Positions 25,905 through 34,626 of a DNA stretch of 64,000 nt are shown here, one piece after another. The DNA is from CADEEX01 sp964577955 (lineage in GTDB: Bacteria > Acidobacteriota > Vicinamibacteria > Vicinamibacterales > CAVVIG01), in NCBI GenBank assembly GCA_964577955.1, contig CAZOAZ010000033.1, positions 1-64,000 of the forward strand, in the 5' to 3' direction. The notes beneath the pieces were generated by a model. The model searched no databases and had not been told where the DNA came from. It saw only the letters and a program-made list of their open reading frames with translations. Both the position numbers and the translations under genes were made by a program. Within the stretch, counting starts at the first letter, position 1; the number at the start of each line of letters is the position of its first letter.

Positions 25905-25928
25905 CGGGACCTCCCGAGGAGGTCCCGC
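25905..25928 (-). terminator. hairpin after the PEP-CTERM gene
   Basis: GGGACCTCC and GGAGGTCCC arms (25906-25914 and 25918-25926) form a perfect 9-bp stem with a 3-nt loop, 15 nt past the stop of the PEP-CTERM gene and 29 nt before the kinase start. It lacks a T-run. It probably stabilises or ends the transcript 3' end, and could attenuate read-through into the kinase. Confidence 0.55.
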
Positions 25929-25942
25929 CTGAAAGCGTCTCG

Positions 25943-26650
25943 TTACTGCTTCTTGCTCTGACGGCGGCGGCGGTAGGCGGCAGCTAGCGCACCGGCGCCG
26001 ACCAGCGTCATCGTCGCCGGCTCGGGAATCGTCGGGTCGACCGCCGGATTCGGCGAGTCCGTCGTATAGAGACGGTTGATGGCAAACCCGACTCCATTGT
26101 TCGAAGTCAACGTGAAGATCGCCCGGGTAATGTCCAGCGCGTCACTCCTCGCGCCGAGAAATGGAGCAGTGTTCGCCTCGCTGCTGTCATTGTCGCCACC
26201 GACGCCAAACACACCCAGTGACACGGCTCCGTTGAAGACTTCCAGCGTCGCGGTAAACAGACCGTTGTTGTTCGACTGGATCTGGGTGCCGAGTCCGGCA
26301 ATTGGCGCGGTGAAAAGAATCTCGAATGCCTCGGAAATCGCCGTATTCGCGTAGTTGCCCGTGAAGAGCACATTGTCGCCAACTGCGAAGATTCCGAGGA
26401 AGTCGGTTCCCTCGATGTAACCCGAAAATCCGGGCGCGCCATCCTCGAGAGTGGCGGTGGCCAAGCCGTTGCTCGTGACGACGGTTCCCGACGGCTTGTC
26501 GACGGCATCAGGCACGTTCGCGCCCCAGTCGTAGAAATCGTTCTGACTCAGTCCTGCCAGCGATCCGATCTGGATCGCGGCCGCCTGCGCAGGAACGCTG
26601 GCCGTCAGCATCAAAGCGACCGGAATTGCCAATACCAGAAACCTACGCAT
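25943..26650 (-). CDS. PEP-CTERM sorting domain protein
   Basis: A 235-residue secreted protein. ATG 26650 is chosen: GGGGAG lies 8 nt upstream and the signal peptide (MRRFLVLAIPVALMLTASVPAQA) begins there. The mature region is Gly/Asn/Thr-rich and beta-like, with few charged residues. The C-terminus has the PEP-CTERM tripartite signal: IPEPATM, a hydrophobic stretch (TLVGAGALAAAY) and RRRRQ. Such proteins are cut by an exosortase (EpsH/XrtA type) and are often exopolysaccharide-associated. No exosortase is in this window. The upstream gap (26651-26856) is A/T-richer and probably holds its promoter. Confidence 0.88.
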   Translation of the reverse strand: MRRFLVLAIPVALMLTASVPAQAAAIQIGSLAGLSQNDFYDWGANVPDAVDKPSGTVVTSNGLATATLEDGAPGFSGYIEGTDFLGIFAVGDNVLFTGNYANTAISEAFEILFTAPIAGLGTQIQSNNNGLFTATLEVFNGAVSLGVFGVGGDNDSSEANTAPFLGARSDALDITRAIFTLTSNNGVGFAINRLYTTDSPNPAVDPTIPEPATMTLVGAGALAAAYRRRRQSKKQ

Positions 26651-26856
26651 ACTCGCTCCCCGTATAGAAAATAGACTGGTTAGAGCTTTTCTTGTACAGC
26701 TCGGCGACAACAAAGCAAGATACTAGCCACAAAAGTCCAGCTTCGCGCGCCTTTGTTTGCTTGCAGTTACAAGGTGTGCCCCCACGGTTCGCCGCCTGGT
26801 ACCGCCTGCTCGGCGGTATAAAGGCAACCAAACGATAGACTTTCTGTCCCGTTGAG

Positions 26857-28998
26857 CTAACGCGCGGGCAGCTCGAAAACCCAGAGGCCGGCGGTCCGAT
26901 CCAACGGGTTCTTGAGCTCCGGAACAAGCATCGGAAACGTCGTCGCCAGCGGCGCCCCGTTGCCCACCGTCAGCGCAACAAACTGCCGACCGCGATTCAT
27001 GAACGTCATCGGCGCCCCGTTGGGCACGTCGTTGAGCCGCACGCTCCACAACTCGCGGCCGTTACTGTCGTCATATGCGGCAAAACGCCGGTCCAGTCCG
27101 CCAGCGAACACGAGACCGCCGGCCGTCGCTAACACGCCGGTCGTGTACGGCGAGCGCTGACGGTGCGTCCAGGCGACCGTCCGCTTCTCCAGATCGATCG
27201 CCTGTAACCGTCCGTAGTTGCCATCGCTGCCGGGCCGCGGCCGCAGCATCCAGCGCACGTTCGTCGAAAGTGTGGCGCGCGCACCAGGCGCCACTGGCAG
27301 CATGTCCATGCACGATTCGTTGAGCGGCACGATCAGCCGTCTCGTGTTCGGGTTGAATGACTCCGGGATCCACGACTTCGCGCCGACCGAATGCGGGCAC
27401 GCCGTCACCGTCCGATCCGACGCGGGAAGTTTCGCGCGATCGATGGTCTTTGCGCCCGTCCGCGGATCGATCGCGGTCACGATGTCCTGCAGGCCGAGAT
27501 CGATCGAAAACGCGTACGTTCCGCGATCGGCCTCGAGGACGTCGTAGATGCCCTGCTTGCCGGCCGTCGCGACCAGCGGCTTCGCCCGGCCAGGGAGCGT
27601 GAACAACACTCGCTCGAGCGCCCAATCGAGGTCCCACTGGTCGTTCGCGAGATGCTGATAGTGCCAGACCATTCGTCCGGTGTCGGGATCGATCGCGAGC
27701 GTCGAATCGGTGTAGAGCGCATCGTTCGAGACGCCGGGATCCGCCGACGGAGTCAGGAGCGGCGCCGTGTCATAGGTCGGTCCCGCGCCGAAGAACGCCA
27801 GGCCCAGCGTCGCGTCGTAGCTGCCTGGCACCCACACCGAACCGCCGCTCCGTTTGTCGAGCGGCAGACCGTTCCAGCTGTTGCCGCCCGGCCCGTCCGG
27901 ACGGGCCACCGTGAACACGCGCCACGATTCATCGCCGCTTCGCGCATCGAGCCCGACGATGACGTTGCCGCCCGGCAACGTGCCGGATGAACCGATCATG
28001 ACTTTCCCACGGGCAATCAGCGGTCCGCTCGAAAACGCCAGCCGTGTCGTGTTCCGGAGCCCGCCAAAGAGTGCGCGATCCCATACGACTTTGCCGTCTT
28101 TCGTAGTCAGCGCGATCACGTGACCGCCCGTCGTCGCCAGATACAGCTTGTCCTCGTAGAGCGCGATGGCGCGCTTGACCACGGGAGGGACGCCAGGCAC
28201 CGGACGCGGCGAGTATTGCCACAAGAGATCGCCAGTCCCAGCGTCGAGTGCCTGCACCTTGTCGCCGTTCGCCTGCACGAACAGCACGCCGTCGTGGAAC
28301 AGCGGCGTGATCTCATTCGGTCCAACGGGGAGCAGCCAGGACCACGCCACGCGCAGCGTGGCGACGTTGCCGCGGTTGATCGTGGCCAGCGGCGAGAATC
28401 CGTGCGCGTCCGGCGTCCGGCGCCACGCCAGCCATTCGCTCGGGGGCGGGTTCGTGAGGAGCGCGTCCGTGACTGGCGTCAGTCCGTCCAGCAACGTCGA
28501 CGGCGGCAGCGCCGGGATCGACAATCCGGGGGGAACTTCACCGCCGCCCTGCGGCAGTTGCCACGGAAGCTGCGCTTGCAACGACGATGCATCCGCCGTA
28601 AATCGCTCGTTCCCGGCGAGGAGGCCATTACGCGTCAGGATGTACGCGGTGATGTCCGCATAGTCGTCGGACGCCAGCGACCCCGGCGCGGATTTCGGCA
28701 TCCGCGTACTGAGAGCCGTAAACAGCTTGGCCACCGGCTGACCGAACCAGTTCTGACGAAAATCGGGCCCGGCCAGCGCTGGCCCGGCGGCGCCGTCGAG
28801 ATCGGCGTGACAGCGGGCGCAATTGTCCAAATACAAAGATCGGCCGCGCCCGGCCTGCGTCCTGGTGTAGGTGATGGCCGAAGTGGTTCTCGGTCCGGCC
28901 TGCGCGTCGAGCGTCGCGCGTCCACGTGTGTCGAGCGCCGCAACCCACAGAACCGCCAGGCTGCTGAGAACGACGATCCGTCGGCCGCCAGCACTCAT
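26857..28998 (-). CDS. PQQ-dependent dehydrogenase-like beta propeller with N-terminal cytochrome c domain
   Basis: A 713-residue periplasmic protein. After an N-terminal signal helix (residues about 8-22) there is a cytochrome c domain with one CARCH heme site (Cys60, Cys63, His64) and an axial Met candidate in TRMPKSAPG. Residues about 190-710 form a PQQ-type eight-bladed propeller with tryptophan-docking repeats (ALDAGTGDLLWQY, ALTTKDGKVVWDR, AIDPDTGRMVWHYQH, DSNGRELWSVRL). The heme domain is N-terminal, whereas in known quinohemoprotein alcohol dehydrogenases it is C-terminal. It should oxidise a small alcohol or sugar and pass electrons to its heme. It follows the STN-like gene by 15 nt. 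Confidence 0.88.
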   Translation of the reverse strand: MSAGGRRIVVLSSLAVLWVAALDTRGRATLDAQAGPRTTSAITYTRTQAGRGRSLYLDNCARCHADLDGAAGPALAGPDFRQNWFGQPVAKLFTALSTRMPKSAPGSLASDDYADITAYILTRNGLLAGNERFTADASSLQAQLPWQLPQGGGEVPPGLSIPALPPSTLLDGLTPVTDALLTNPPPSEWLAWRRTPDAHGFSPLATINRGNVATLRVAWSWLLPVGPNEITPLFHDGVLFVQANGDKVQALDAGTGDLLWQYSPRPVPGVPPVVKRAIALYEDKLYLATTGGHVIALTTKDGKVVWDRALFGGLRNTTRLAFSSGPLIARGKVMIGSSGTLPGGNVIVGLDARSGDESWRVFTVARPDGPGGNSWNGLPLDKRSGGSVWVPGSYDATLGLAFFGAGPTYDTAPLLTPSADPGVSNDALYTDSTLAIDPDTGRMVWHYQHLANDQWDLDWALERVLFTLPGRAKPLVATAGKQGIYDVLEADRGTYAFSIDLGLQDIVTAIDPRTGAKTIDRAKLPASDRTVTACPHSVGAKSWIPESFNPNTRRLIVPLNESCMDMLPVAPGARATLSTNVRWMLRPRPGSDGNYGRLQAIDLEKRTVAWTHRQRSPYTTGVLATAGGLVFAGGLDRRFAAYDDSNGRELWSVRLNDVPNGAPMTFMNRGRQFVALTVGNGAPLATTFPMLVPELKNPLDRTAGLWVFELPAR

Positions 28999-29013
28999 CG
29001 CAGAAGCCGGAAG

Positions 29014-29883
29014 TTAGGGATTGCTCTGGGGCTGCTGACCGCCTGAACCGTTCGGCTGCTGCGGCGTCCCCTCGACGCGCGGCGCGACGATCTGCCCGGG
29101 CCGGGCGGTCGGCGCAGTACCAGGCACGACGATCGGTGGTCGGGTCGCCATGCCGGGTCGCCAATTCACCGGCGGTCCCGGAGGCGGCGGAGTCGACGGC
29201 GGAGATGGAGGCGGCGGCTGCGTCATCATGCCAGGCCGCGCCGTCGTCACTGGCGCCGAAAGCGCAGCGCCAAAGGCGCCTGCCGCCGGTTGCGATGATG
29301 TCGCAGCTGCCGGCGGCGGGGCGGATGCTGGTAGGGGCGCGGTCACACCATTCGACCATCCGCCCGCGACAGAACCCGGCGCAGGCTGACGCGTATCGTG
29401 CGGCGCGGATTCGACCGGCCGGTTTGGCAGCGCAGCGCGCGCATCGAACTGCCCCGGCGCCATCCCCGGGCGCTCGACGAACGCCGACTCTTGTGCGGGG
29501 ACTTGAGCCGCAGCCTGAACCGGCGCCAGGCGCGCAACCGTGGGCAGGACGAAGATGCGATCGAACACCGACAGACCGTCGACGGCCACCGGCCGACGCG
29601 ATAGCACGAAACCGCCGACGTTTCGCAGAAGGATGTCGAGCGCTTCCTGCTCCGGCAGATTCGACAACTCGAGGGTGATCGGCCCGCCGGGCACGCGATC
29701 GACATTCATGTCGCGCACCTGGCCGACCCGTGACCACTCGCGCAGGATCTGACTGACCGTCGCGTCCTTCGCCACGATCGACACACGGCCCTGGCTGATG
29801 ACGACACGGATTTCGCCCGCCATCGCCGCCGGCGCCGCGGCAACGAGCGAGAAGAAAACCGCGACGATCTCGAAGGGTCGCAT
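29014..29883 (-). CDS. secreted STN/secretin-N-like protein with Pro-rich tail
   Basis: A 289-residue protein with a signal peptide (residues 1-22, ending AAMAG). Residues about 25-105 resemble the STN / secretin-TonB short N-terminal fold: VRVSIVAKDATVSQILREWSRVGQ...LSNLPEQEALDILLRNVGGF has the beta-alpha-beta pattern found before secretins and TonB receptors. Here no secretin or receptor follows. Instead the remaining ~150 residues are Pro/Ala/Gly-rich and probably disordered. It may be a periplasmic adaptor. It lies between the octaheme cytochrome gene (72 nt upstream) and the PQQ gene (15 nt downstream). Confidence 0.6.
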   Translation of the reverse strand: MRPFEIVAVFFSLVAAAPAAMAGEIRVVISQGRVSIVAKDATVSQILREWSRVGQVRDMNVDRVPGGPITLELSNLPEQEALDILLRNVGGFVLSRRPVAVDGLSVFDRIFVLPTVARLAPVQAAAQVPAQESAFVERPGMAPGQFDARAALPNRPVESAPHDTRQPAPGSVAGGWSNGVTAPLPASAPPPAAATSSQPAAGAFGAALSAPVTTARPGMMTQPPPPSPPSTPPPPGPPVNWRPGMATRPPIVVPGTAPTARPGQIVAPRVEGTPQQPNGSGGQQPQSNP

Positions 29884-29955
29884 CGTGTTCGTACTCTACC
29901 TGATGTCTTCGCTCGCCTGCCAGATCAAGGGGTTGGGCTCGGAAACGCCTGTGGT

Positions 29956-31848
29956 TCACTCATTCAGGAAGACCGGTCGATTGTCGCGCTGCGCAACCAG
30001 CCGCTGAATCAGGTTCACCTGAAACGATCCGTCGCGGTTGAAGAGCAGTTGCGGATCGGTGCGTTTCGCTGTGCGCTTGCCAAAGGTGTTCATGACCCGC
30101 AGCAGGTCGGCGCTGCGCTGCGCTCTTGGCGCCACCGCGTGATCCATCTCGGTCTCGTATCCGGGCAACGAACGCAGCGAACGATAGGCAATCAGGCGAA
30201 CCGCCGCGTAGTCGTCGTCGAGAACGCCGGCGAGATATCCCGCCATCCAGTCGTTGCCGGAGACCTGCTGCGCCGGCTTCCAACCCATGGCCCACGTCAT
30301 CAGCGCGCGCTGACCGGCATCGCCGCGCAGCAACCACAGGAGTGAAGCCGCGACGTTCTGCTGATCGTCGTCGAGCGGAGGCGGCTCCTGTCCGTACCAG
30401 TTCTGCAGCGAGCGGGCCGCCCAGGCGAGCGACTTGTCGAGATGACAGGCATTGCAGGCGTTCGGCCGTCCGGTGTCGACGCTCGCGCGCACGTTCGGAC
30501 TGCTGATCTGATGGCTGCGCTGCGCGCGCAGCAAACCGTAGCTGGTATACGGCATGTGGCAGTTGTAACAGGAGCTCCCGGGTGAATCGGCTCGATGGCG
30601 GGTGTGCGTCGTCAGGTTGTCGGCGACTGTCTGATGACACCCGACACAGGCGGCGTTGCCTTCCTTGCCGCTGGTGACCTGATGCGAGTCCGCCCACTCG
30701 CCGATCGTTCGCGTGTCGCCGGCGGGCTTATGCAGCGTGTGGCACGACGCGCAGGTCAGTGTTCGTTGCGGATCGGTGGCCTTGTCGAAACACGGTGAGT
30801 CGACGAGACCGTTGTACTCCCGGCCGGAGACGCGCATCATCCCGTCCGACCAGAACAGATTGCGGTTGTAGTCCGGAAATCTCGCATGGATCGCGGCCAT
30901 CGTCGGCGAATCCCGATCGACGGACGGCCGCACGAGAAACCTGGTCTTGGAAATGTCGTCGCCAGGACGATAGATCAAGGTCGCAAGGCTGGCCGGCGTC
31001 CCCTTCGTGCGATCGTCGTAGAACCAGACGCCGTGACACTGGCCGCACACCTGCGCCGACGCTTTGGGATCGAGCCGCACCGGTTGGACCGTGGTCGGAT
31101 CGGCGCGGCCCGTCAAGTGCGAGGCGTAGCGCCGGATCGGATTCCAGTTCACTTGTCCATGTGAGGCACTCGGCCCATGGCAGGCCTCGCAAGCGATTCC
31201 GAACTCGACGACCTTGCTGCGCGGGCGCGCGTCGTCGCCTGGCTGCGGTGATGTGCCGTGCGTTGAATGACAGTGAATGCAGGTGTTGTCCCAGCGGCCG
31301 GTGGCGGACTCCGGCCGGCCGGTCGGCGGCATGAGGAAGACGGCTTCACGCGGCACCCAGCGGCGCTCTTTGATCAAGTAGGTGCCGGGCAGCTGTCCGA
31401 GCTGCTGGCGATCGTCGGTCTGATACCAGTACACCTGCTGCTGGTGCGACCCGGTCGTCATGACGACGCGACGATTGATCCGCGTGGGTGAGCCGCGACC
31501 GTTCCAGTCGGGATCGTCGAACTCCGCCGAGAATTCATCGCCCGATCGCGAGAGCGTCATCGGGCGGCCGGTCACCTCGCTCACCTCGCCGCTGAACGGC
31601 GCCACGATCGCCGCCGGCGATGCCACCTGGGTCATCGTCCGGTGAAACGAATCGTGCCAACTCTGGTACTGAGAGGGATGGCAGGACCGGCACGTGTTCG
31701 ACGTGGTGTAGCCGTTCTCGACGACTTGATTCGGACGAGTGACGATCTGGCGTTCGGGAAGCCGCGGCGGCTGGAGCACGAAGGCCGCGAGCCCGGCCGC
31801 GCCGGCGGCGACAAGAGCGGCGGCCAGTGCAAGGCGGTTCAGAGGCAT
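29956..31848 (-). CDS. octaheme c-type cytochrome
   Basis: A 630-residue exported protein with an N-terminal signal/anchor helix (about residues 5-26). Eight CxxCH heme-binding motifs are visible, starting at Cys53, 190, 220, 268, 366, 401, 427 and 465 (CRSCH, CIHCH, CEACH, CGQCH, CASCH, CVGCH, CYNCH, CNACH). Many further histidines could serve as distal ligands. The pattern, with a wide gap after heme 1 and clustered hemes 5-8, resembles the cytochrome c554/multiheme (doubled CxxCH) group. The last ~150 residues are helical and heme-free. It probably moves electrons in the periplasm. It heads a minus-strand group with the STN-like and PQQ-type genes. Confidence 0.9.
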   Translation of the reverse strand: MPLNRLALAAALVAAGAAGLAAFVLQPPRLPERQIVTRPNQVVENGYTTSNTCRSCHPSQYQSWHDSFHRTMTQVASPAAIVAPFSGEVSEVTGRPMTLSRSGDEFSAEFDDPDWNGRGSPTRINRRVVMTTGSHQQQVYWYQTDDRQQLGQLPGTYLIKERRWVPREAVFLMPPTGRPESATGRWDNTCIHCHSTHGTSPQPGDDARPRSKVVEFGIACEACHGPSASHGQVNWNPIRRYASHLTGRADPTTVQPVRLDPKASAQVCGQCHGVWFYDDRTKGTPASLATLIYRPGDDISKTRFLVRPSVDRDSPTMAAIHARFPDYNRNLFWSDGMMRVSGREYNGLVDSPCFDKATDPQRTLTCASCHTLHKPAGDTRTIGEWADSHQVTSGKEGNAACVGCHQTVADNLTTHTRHRADSPGSSCYNCHMPYTSYGLLRAQRSHQISSPNVRASVDTGRPNACNACHLDKSLAWAARSLQNWYGQEPPPLDDDQQNVAASLLWLLRGDAGQRALMTWAMGWKPAQQVSGNDWMAGYLAGVLDDDYAAVRLIAYRSLRSLPGYETEMDHAVAPRAQRSADLLRVMNTFGKRTAKRTDPQLLFNRDGSFQVNLIQRLVAQRDNRPVFLNE

Positions 31849-31873
31849 CCGGCGTCTCGAAAAGTCGCGTGCT

Positions 31874-32365
31874 ATGTTAGCCGACGTGTCCGATGCCGTG
31901 CAGCCGCTGCCCGACTATGCCCGGCGCCACGTACGTTTCGGCTGGCGCGCGCTCTTTGTGTTTGCCGCGATCGGCCTGGGCCTCGAATCGCTCCACGGAT
32001 TCAAAATCGCGGCGTATCTCGACACGTCGAACGAAACCCGCCGCCTGATGTGGCGGCTCGCGCACGCACACGGTACGGTGCTGAGCGTCATCAACATACT
32101 CGCCGGTCTGATGGCCGCCGCACACCAGGAGCGTGCGCGTGCCTTCGATCGATTGGCGTCGAACTGCCTGATCGGCGCGACGATCCTGCTCCCCGCTGGA
32201 TTCTTTCTTGGTGGTGTGAACGTCGGCAGCCGTCCGGTATGGGATCTGCTCGTCGTTCCGATCGCGGCGGTCCTGCTGCTGGCCGCGCTCGTCTCGTTCG
32301 CGGCGGCTCGCACTGAACGGCCTGATGCCGCCCGTCCACAGGCGAATCAGCGCCGTCAGCGCTAG
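31874..32365 (+). CDS. small four-helix membrane protein, unknown
   Basis: A 163-residue protein read from ATG 31874. Hydrophobic segments near residues 26-42, 65-86, 100-118 and 126-147 suggest four membrane helices; His-rich LAHAHG lies before the second. I do not recognise the family. It is divergent from the octaheme cytochrome gene (25 nt between starts) and convergent with tyrS (4 nt apart). A hydrophobic pattern in one frame and the position between well-defined genes support it as real. Confidence 0.6.
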   Translation: MLADVSDAVQPLPDYARRHVRFGWRALFVFAAIGLGLESLHGFKIAAYLDTSNETRRLMWRLAHAHGTVLSVINILAGLMAAAHQERARAFDRLASNCLIGATILLPAGFFLGGVNVGSRPVWDLLVVPIAAVLLLAALVSFAAARTERPDAARPQANQRRQR

Positions 32366-32369
32366 CCGA

Positions 32370-33695
32370 TCAGGACACGAGGCGAACCAGGTGCGTCTGC
32401 CGCGCACCCTTGCGCAACAGGATCAGCGAACCCTGAATGGCGTCGTTCCGACTGATCCGCGCCTGTGGATCGGCGATTTTGCGGTTGTTGACGTAGGCGC
32501 CCCCGCCTTGCACCACCCGGCGCGCTTCGCTCTTCGACGGCGCCAGGCCCACTCGCGCCAGCAAATCCACCAGCGGGACGCCTTCGGCAGCCAGCTCGCC
32601 AAGCGCAAGTTCGCTCGACGGCACGTCGGCGAAGACCGCCAGCACATCGTCGGCTGGCAGCGTGGCCAGATCCTCGCTGAACATCAGGCTCGACGCTCGC
32701 GTGGCTTTGTCGACCTGCTCGCGGCCGTGCACGATCGCGGTGACTTCCGCGGCGAGCGTGCGTTGCGCTTCGCGCTTCTCCGGTGATCGCGCGACCGTCT
32801 CAGCCAGCTCCGCGATCGTCGACTGCTCGAGGAATGTGAAGGACTTCAGGTACGACACGACGTCGCGGTCCTCGGTGTTCAGCCAGAACTGGTAGAACTG
32901 GAACGGCGACGTCCGCTGCGGATCCAGCCACACCGCGCCGGCTTCGGTCTTCCCGAATTTCGCGCCCGATGCCGTCGTCATCAGCGGCCACACCAGGCCG
33001 TGGGCCTTCTGTCCGCGCAGCTTGCGGATCAGATCGAGGCCTGCGGTGATGTTGCCCCACTGATCGCTGCCGCCGATCTGGAGCGAACAGCCTGAGCGAT
33101 CGAAGAGCACGAGAAAGTCATAGGCCTGCAGCACCAGGTAGCTGAACTCGGTGTACGAAATACCGGCGTCACCCTCCAGACGGCGGCTGACCGAGTCCTT
33201 CTGCAGCATGTAGTTCACGGTGAAATGCTTGCCGACGTCGCGGAGAAACGACAGCAGGTTGATCTGTCCGAGCCAGTCGGCGTTGTTGACGATCTGCGCG
33301 GGATTGCCGGGCGCGTCGAAATCGAGAAAGCGCTCGAGCTGCGCCCGGACGCCGCGGACGTTGTGATCGATCTGCTCGGCAGACAGCAGGTTCCGTTCCT
33401 GCGATTTGCCGCTCGGATCGCCAATCATCCCGGTGCCGCCGCCGACCAGCGCAATCGGCGTGTGACCGAAGCGCTGCAGCCGCGCGAGTGCCATGACTCC
33501 GATCAAATTGCCGACGTGCAGGCTCGATGACGTCGGATCGATGCCGTTGTAGACGGTGAGCGGCCCCGCCGCCAGCGCATCACGGACGCCGTCGGTCGCA
33601 TCGTAGACAAGGCCGCGCCACGACAATTCGTCGAAGAGACTGGGAGTCTTGACCGGTCCAAACGATTGCGAATGAGTCACAATTTGCTCCGGCAA
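32370..33695 (-). CDS. tyrS: tyrosyl-tRNA synthetase
   Basis: A 441-residue class I aminoacyl-tRNA synthetase that charges tRNA-Tyr. The HIGH-like motif is LHVGN near residues 59-63, the KMSKS-like motif is KFGKT near 248-252, and tyrosine-binding segments include YNGIDPT, SYTEFSY and GGSDQWGN. A C-terminal S4-type RNA-binding domain (about 375-435, with SKSEARRVVQGGGAYVNN) is complete. Length and order fit bacterial TyrS. It is divergent from the phosphoesterase gene; the shared 115-bp gap holds an inverted repeat (33736-33782). Confidence 0.97.
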   Translation of the reverse strand: MPEQIVTHSQSFGPVKTPSLFDELSWRGLVYDATDGVRDALAAGPLTVYNGIDPTSSSLHVGNLIGVMALARLQRFGHTPIALVGGGTGMIGDPSGKSQERNLLSAEQIDHNVRGVRAQLERFLDFDAPGNPAQIVNNADWLGQINLLSFLRDVGKHFTVNYMLQKDSVSRRLEGDAGISYTEFSYLVLQAYDFLVLFDRSGCSLQIGGSDQWGNITAGLDLIRKLRGQKAHGLVWPLMTTASGAKFGKTEAGAVWLDPQRTSPFQFYQFWLNTEDRDVVSYLKSFTFLEQSTIAELAETVARSPEKREAQRTLAAEVTAIVHGREQVDKATRASSLMFSEDLATLPADDVLAVFADVPSSELALGELAAEGVPLVDLLARVGLAPSKSEARRVVQGGGAYVNNRKIADPQARISRNDAIQGSLILLRKGARQTHLVRLVS

Positions 33696-33735
33696 GACGA
33701 CCGCCCCGCGCAGCGGGGCAAACGTAACGGCGCGA

Positions 33736-33782
33736 CCAGCGAGGCCCCACCTGGTCGAGTGTCTGAGGCCGGGCCTCGCTGG
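33736..33782. repeat. inverted repeat in the tyrS / phosphoesterase divergent region
   Basis: Perfect 12-bp arms CCAGCGAGGCCC (33736-33747) and GGGCCTCGCTGG (33771-33782) flank 23 nt. It lies in the 5' region of both tyrS (minus) and the phosphoesterase gene (plus). A second GC-rich hairpin (CCCCGC/GCGGGG, about 33704-33719) lies closer to tyrS. It may be a leader structure of tyrS, a shared operator or a dispersed element. Confidence 0.55.
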
Positions 33783-33810
33783 CCATCTGATCGAATTACT
33801 ATAGCAGTCG

Positions 33811-34626
33811 ATGCGAGTCAGCCGGCGGACGATGCTGAAGGGCCTTGTCGCAACAGGGCTTGGCGCTGGCGCCGCCGCCGGTGCGTACGGAGCGTTGTAC
33901 GAGCGTCACGCGCTGTCGATCACGAGCGTCTCGCTTCCCGTTACCGGGCTCCCGCCGGCAATGAGCGGACTCAGAATTGGCCTGCTGACCGACGTTCATC
34001 GCAGCGAGTGGATGTCCGCCGACGATCTCGAGCGGGCGGTCGCGACGATCAACGCGGCCCATCCGGATCTGATCGTGCTCGGCGGCGACTACGTCACCTG
34101 GGGCGACCGCGATTTCGTCGGGGCTGCCGCCGAAGGGCTCGCGCGGCTGTCGGCGCCGCACGGCGTGTTTGCAGTGCTGGGCAATCACGACGACGATCAC
34201 GACATGCCCGCCGCGCTCACGGCGAAAGGCATTCAAGTTTTGAAGGACGCCCGCACCCGGCTCACCATCGGACACGATGCGATTGAGCTGGCGGGCTTGC
34301 GCTTCTGGACTCGGAAGCCCGCGGATGTCGCCAGCGTGGTTCGCAACGCGACGGCGCCCCTCATCCTGCTGGCGCACGATCCGCGGCGGATCGCGGAAGC
34401 CGCGGCGCTCGGGATTCCGCTGGTGCTGTCAGGCCACACGCACGGCGGCCAGGTCGTGCTGCCCGGCCTCGGCGCGATTGCCGCTGAAAAGTTTCCGGTC
34501 GCCGCGGGCGTGCTGACGCGCGATCGGACCACGCTCTTCGTCAGCCGCGGACTGGGCACGGTCTACGTGCCGGTACGGATCAACTGCCCGCCGGAAGTGG
34601 CGATTCTCAACCTTCAGCCTGTCTGA
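33811..34626 (+). CDS. Tat-exported calcineurin-like metallophosphoesterase
   Basis: A 271-residue protein with a twin-arginine type N-terminus (VSRRTMLKGLVATG, hydrophobic to about residue 28). The metallophosphoesterase motifs are in order: TDVH near 60-63, GGDYV near 91-95, GNHDDDH near 126-132, a lone His (LAHDP) and GHTHGG near 208-213. It is the YkuE/YaeI-type group, where members dephosphorylate membrane or periplasmic substrates, including lipids. Its last 13 bp overlap the 3' end of purN on the other strand. Confidence 0.93.
   Translation: MRVSRRTMLKGLVATGLGAGAAAGAYGALYERHALSITSVSLPVTGLPPAMSGLRIGLLTDVHRSEWMSADDLERAVATINAAHPDLIVLGGDYVTWGDRDFVGAAAEGLARLSAPHGVFAVLGNHDDDHDMPAALTAKGIQVLKDARTRLTIGHDAIELAGLRFWTRKPADVASVVRNATAPLILLAHDPRRIAEAAALGIPLVLSGHTHGGQVVLPGLGAIAAEKFPVAAGVLTRDRTTLFVSRGLGTVYVPVRINCPPEVAILNLQPV

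Noticed and set aside
26651..26856. GEMM-type cyclic-di-GMP riboswitch or sigma54 promoter upstream of the PEP-CTERM gene
   Set aside because: The region has GC hairpins and a GGCAC, but neither the GEMM core nor the GG-N10-GC spacing of sigma54 promoters fits.
33696..33810. T-box riboswitch in front of tyrS
   Set aside because: Only about 115 nt are available, too short for stem I plus antiterminator; the T-box core is mismatched and the specifier-discriminator base would not suit tRNA-Tyr.
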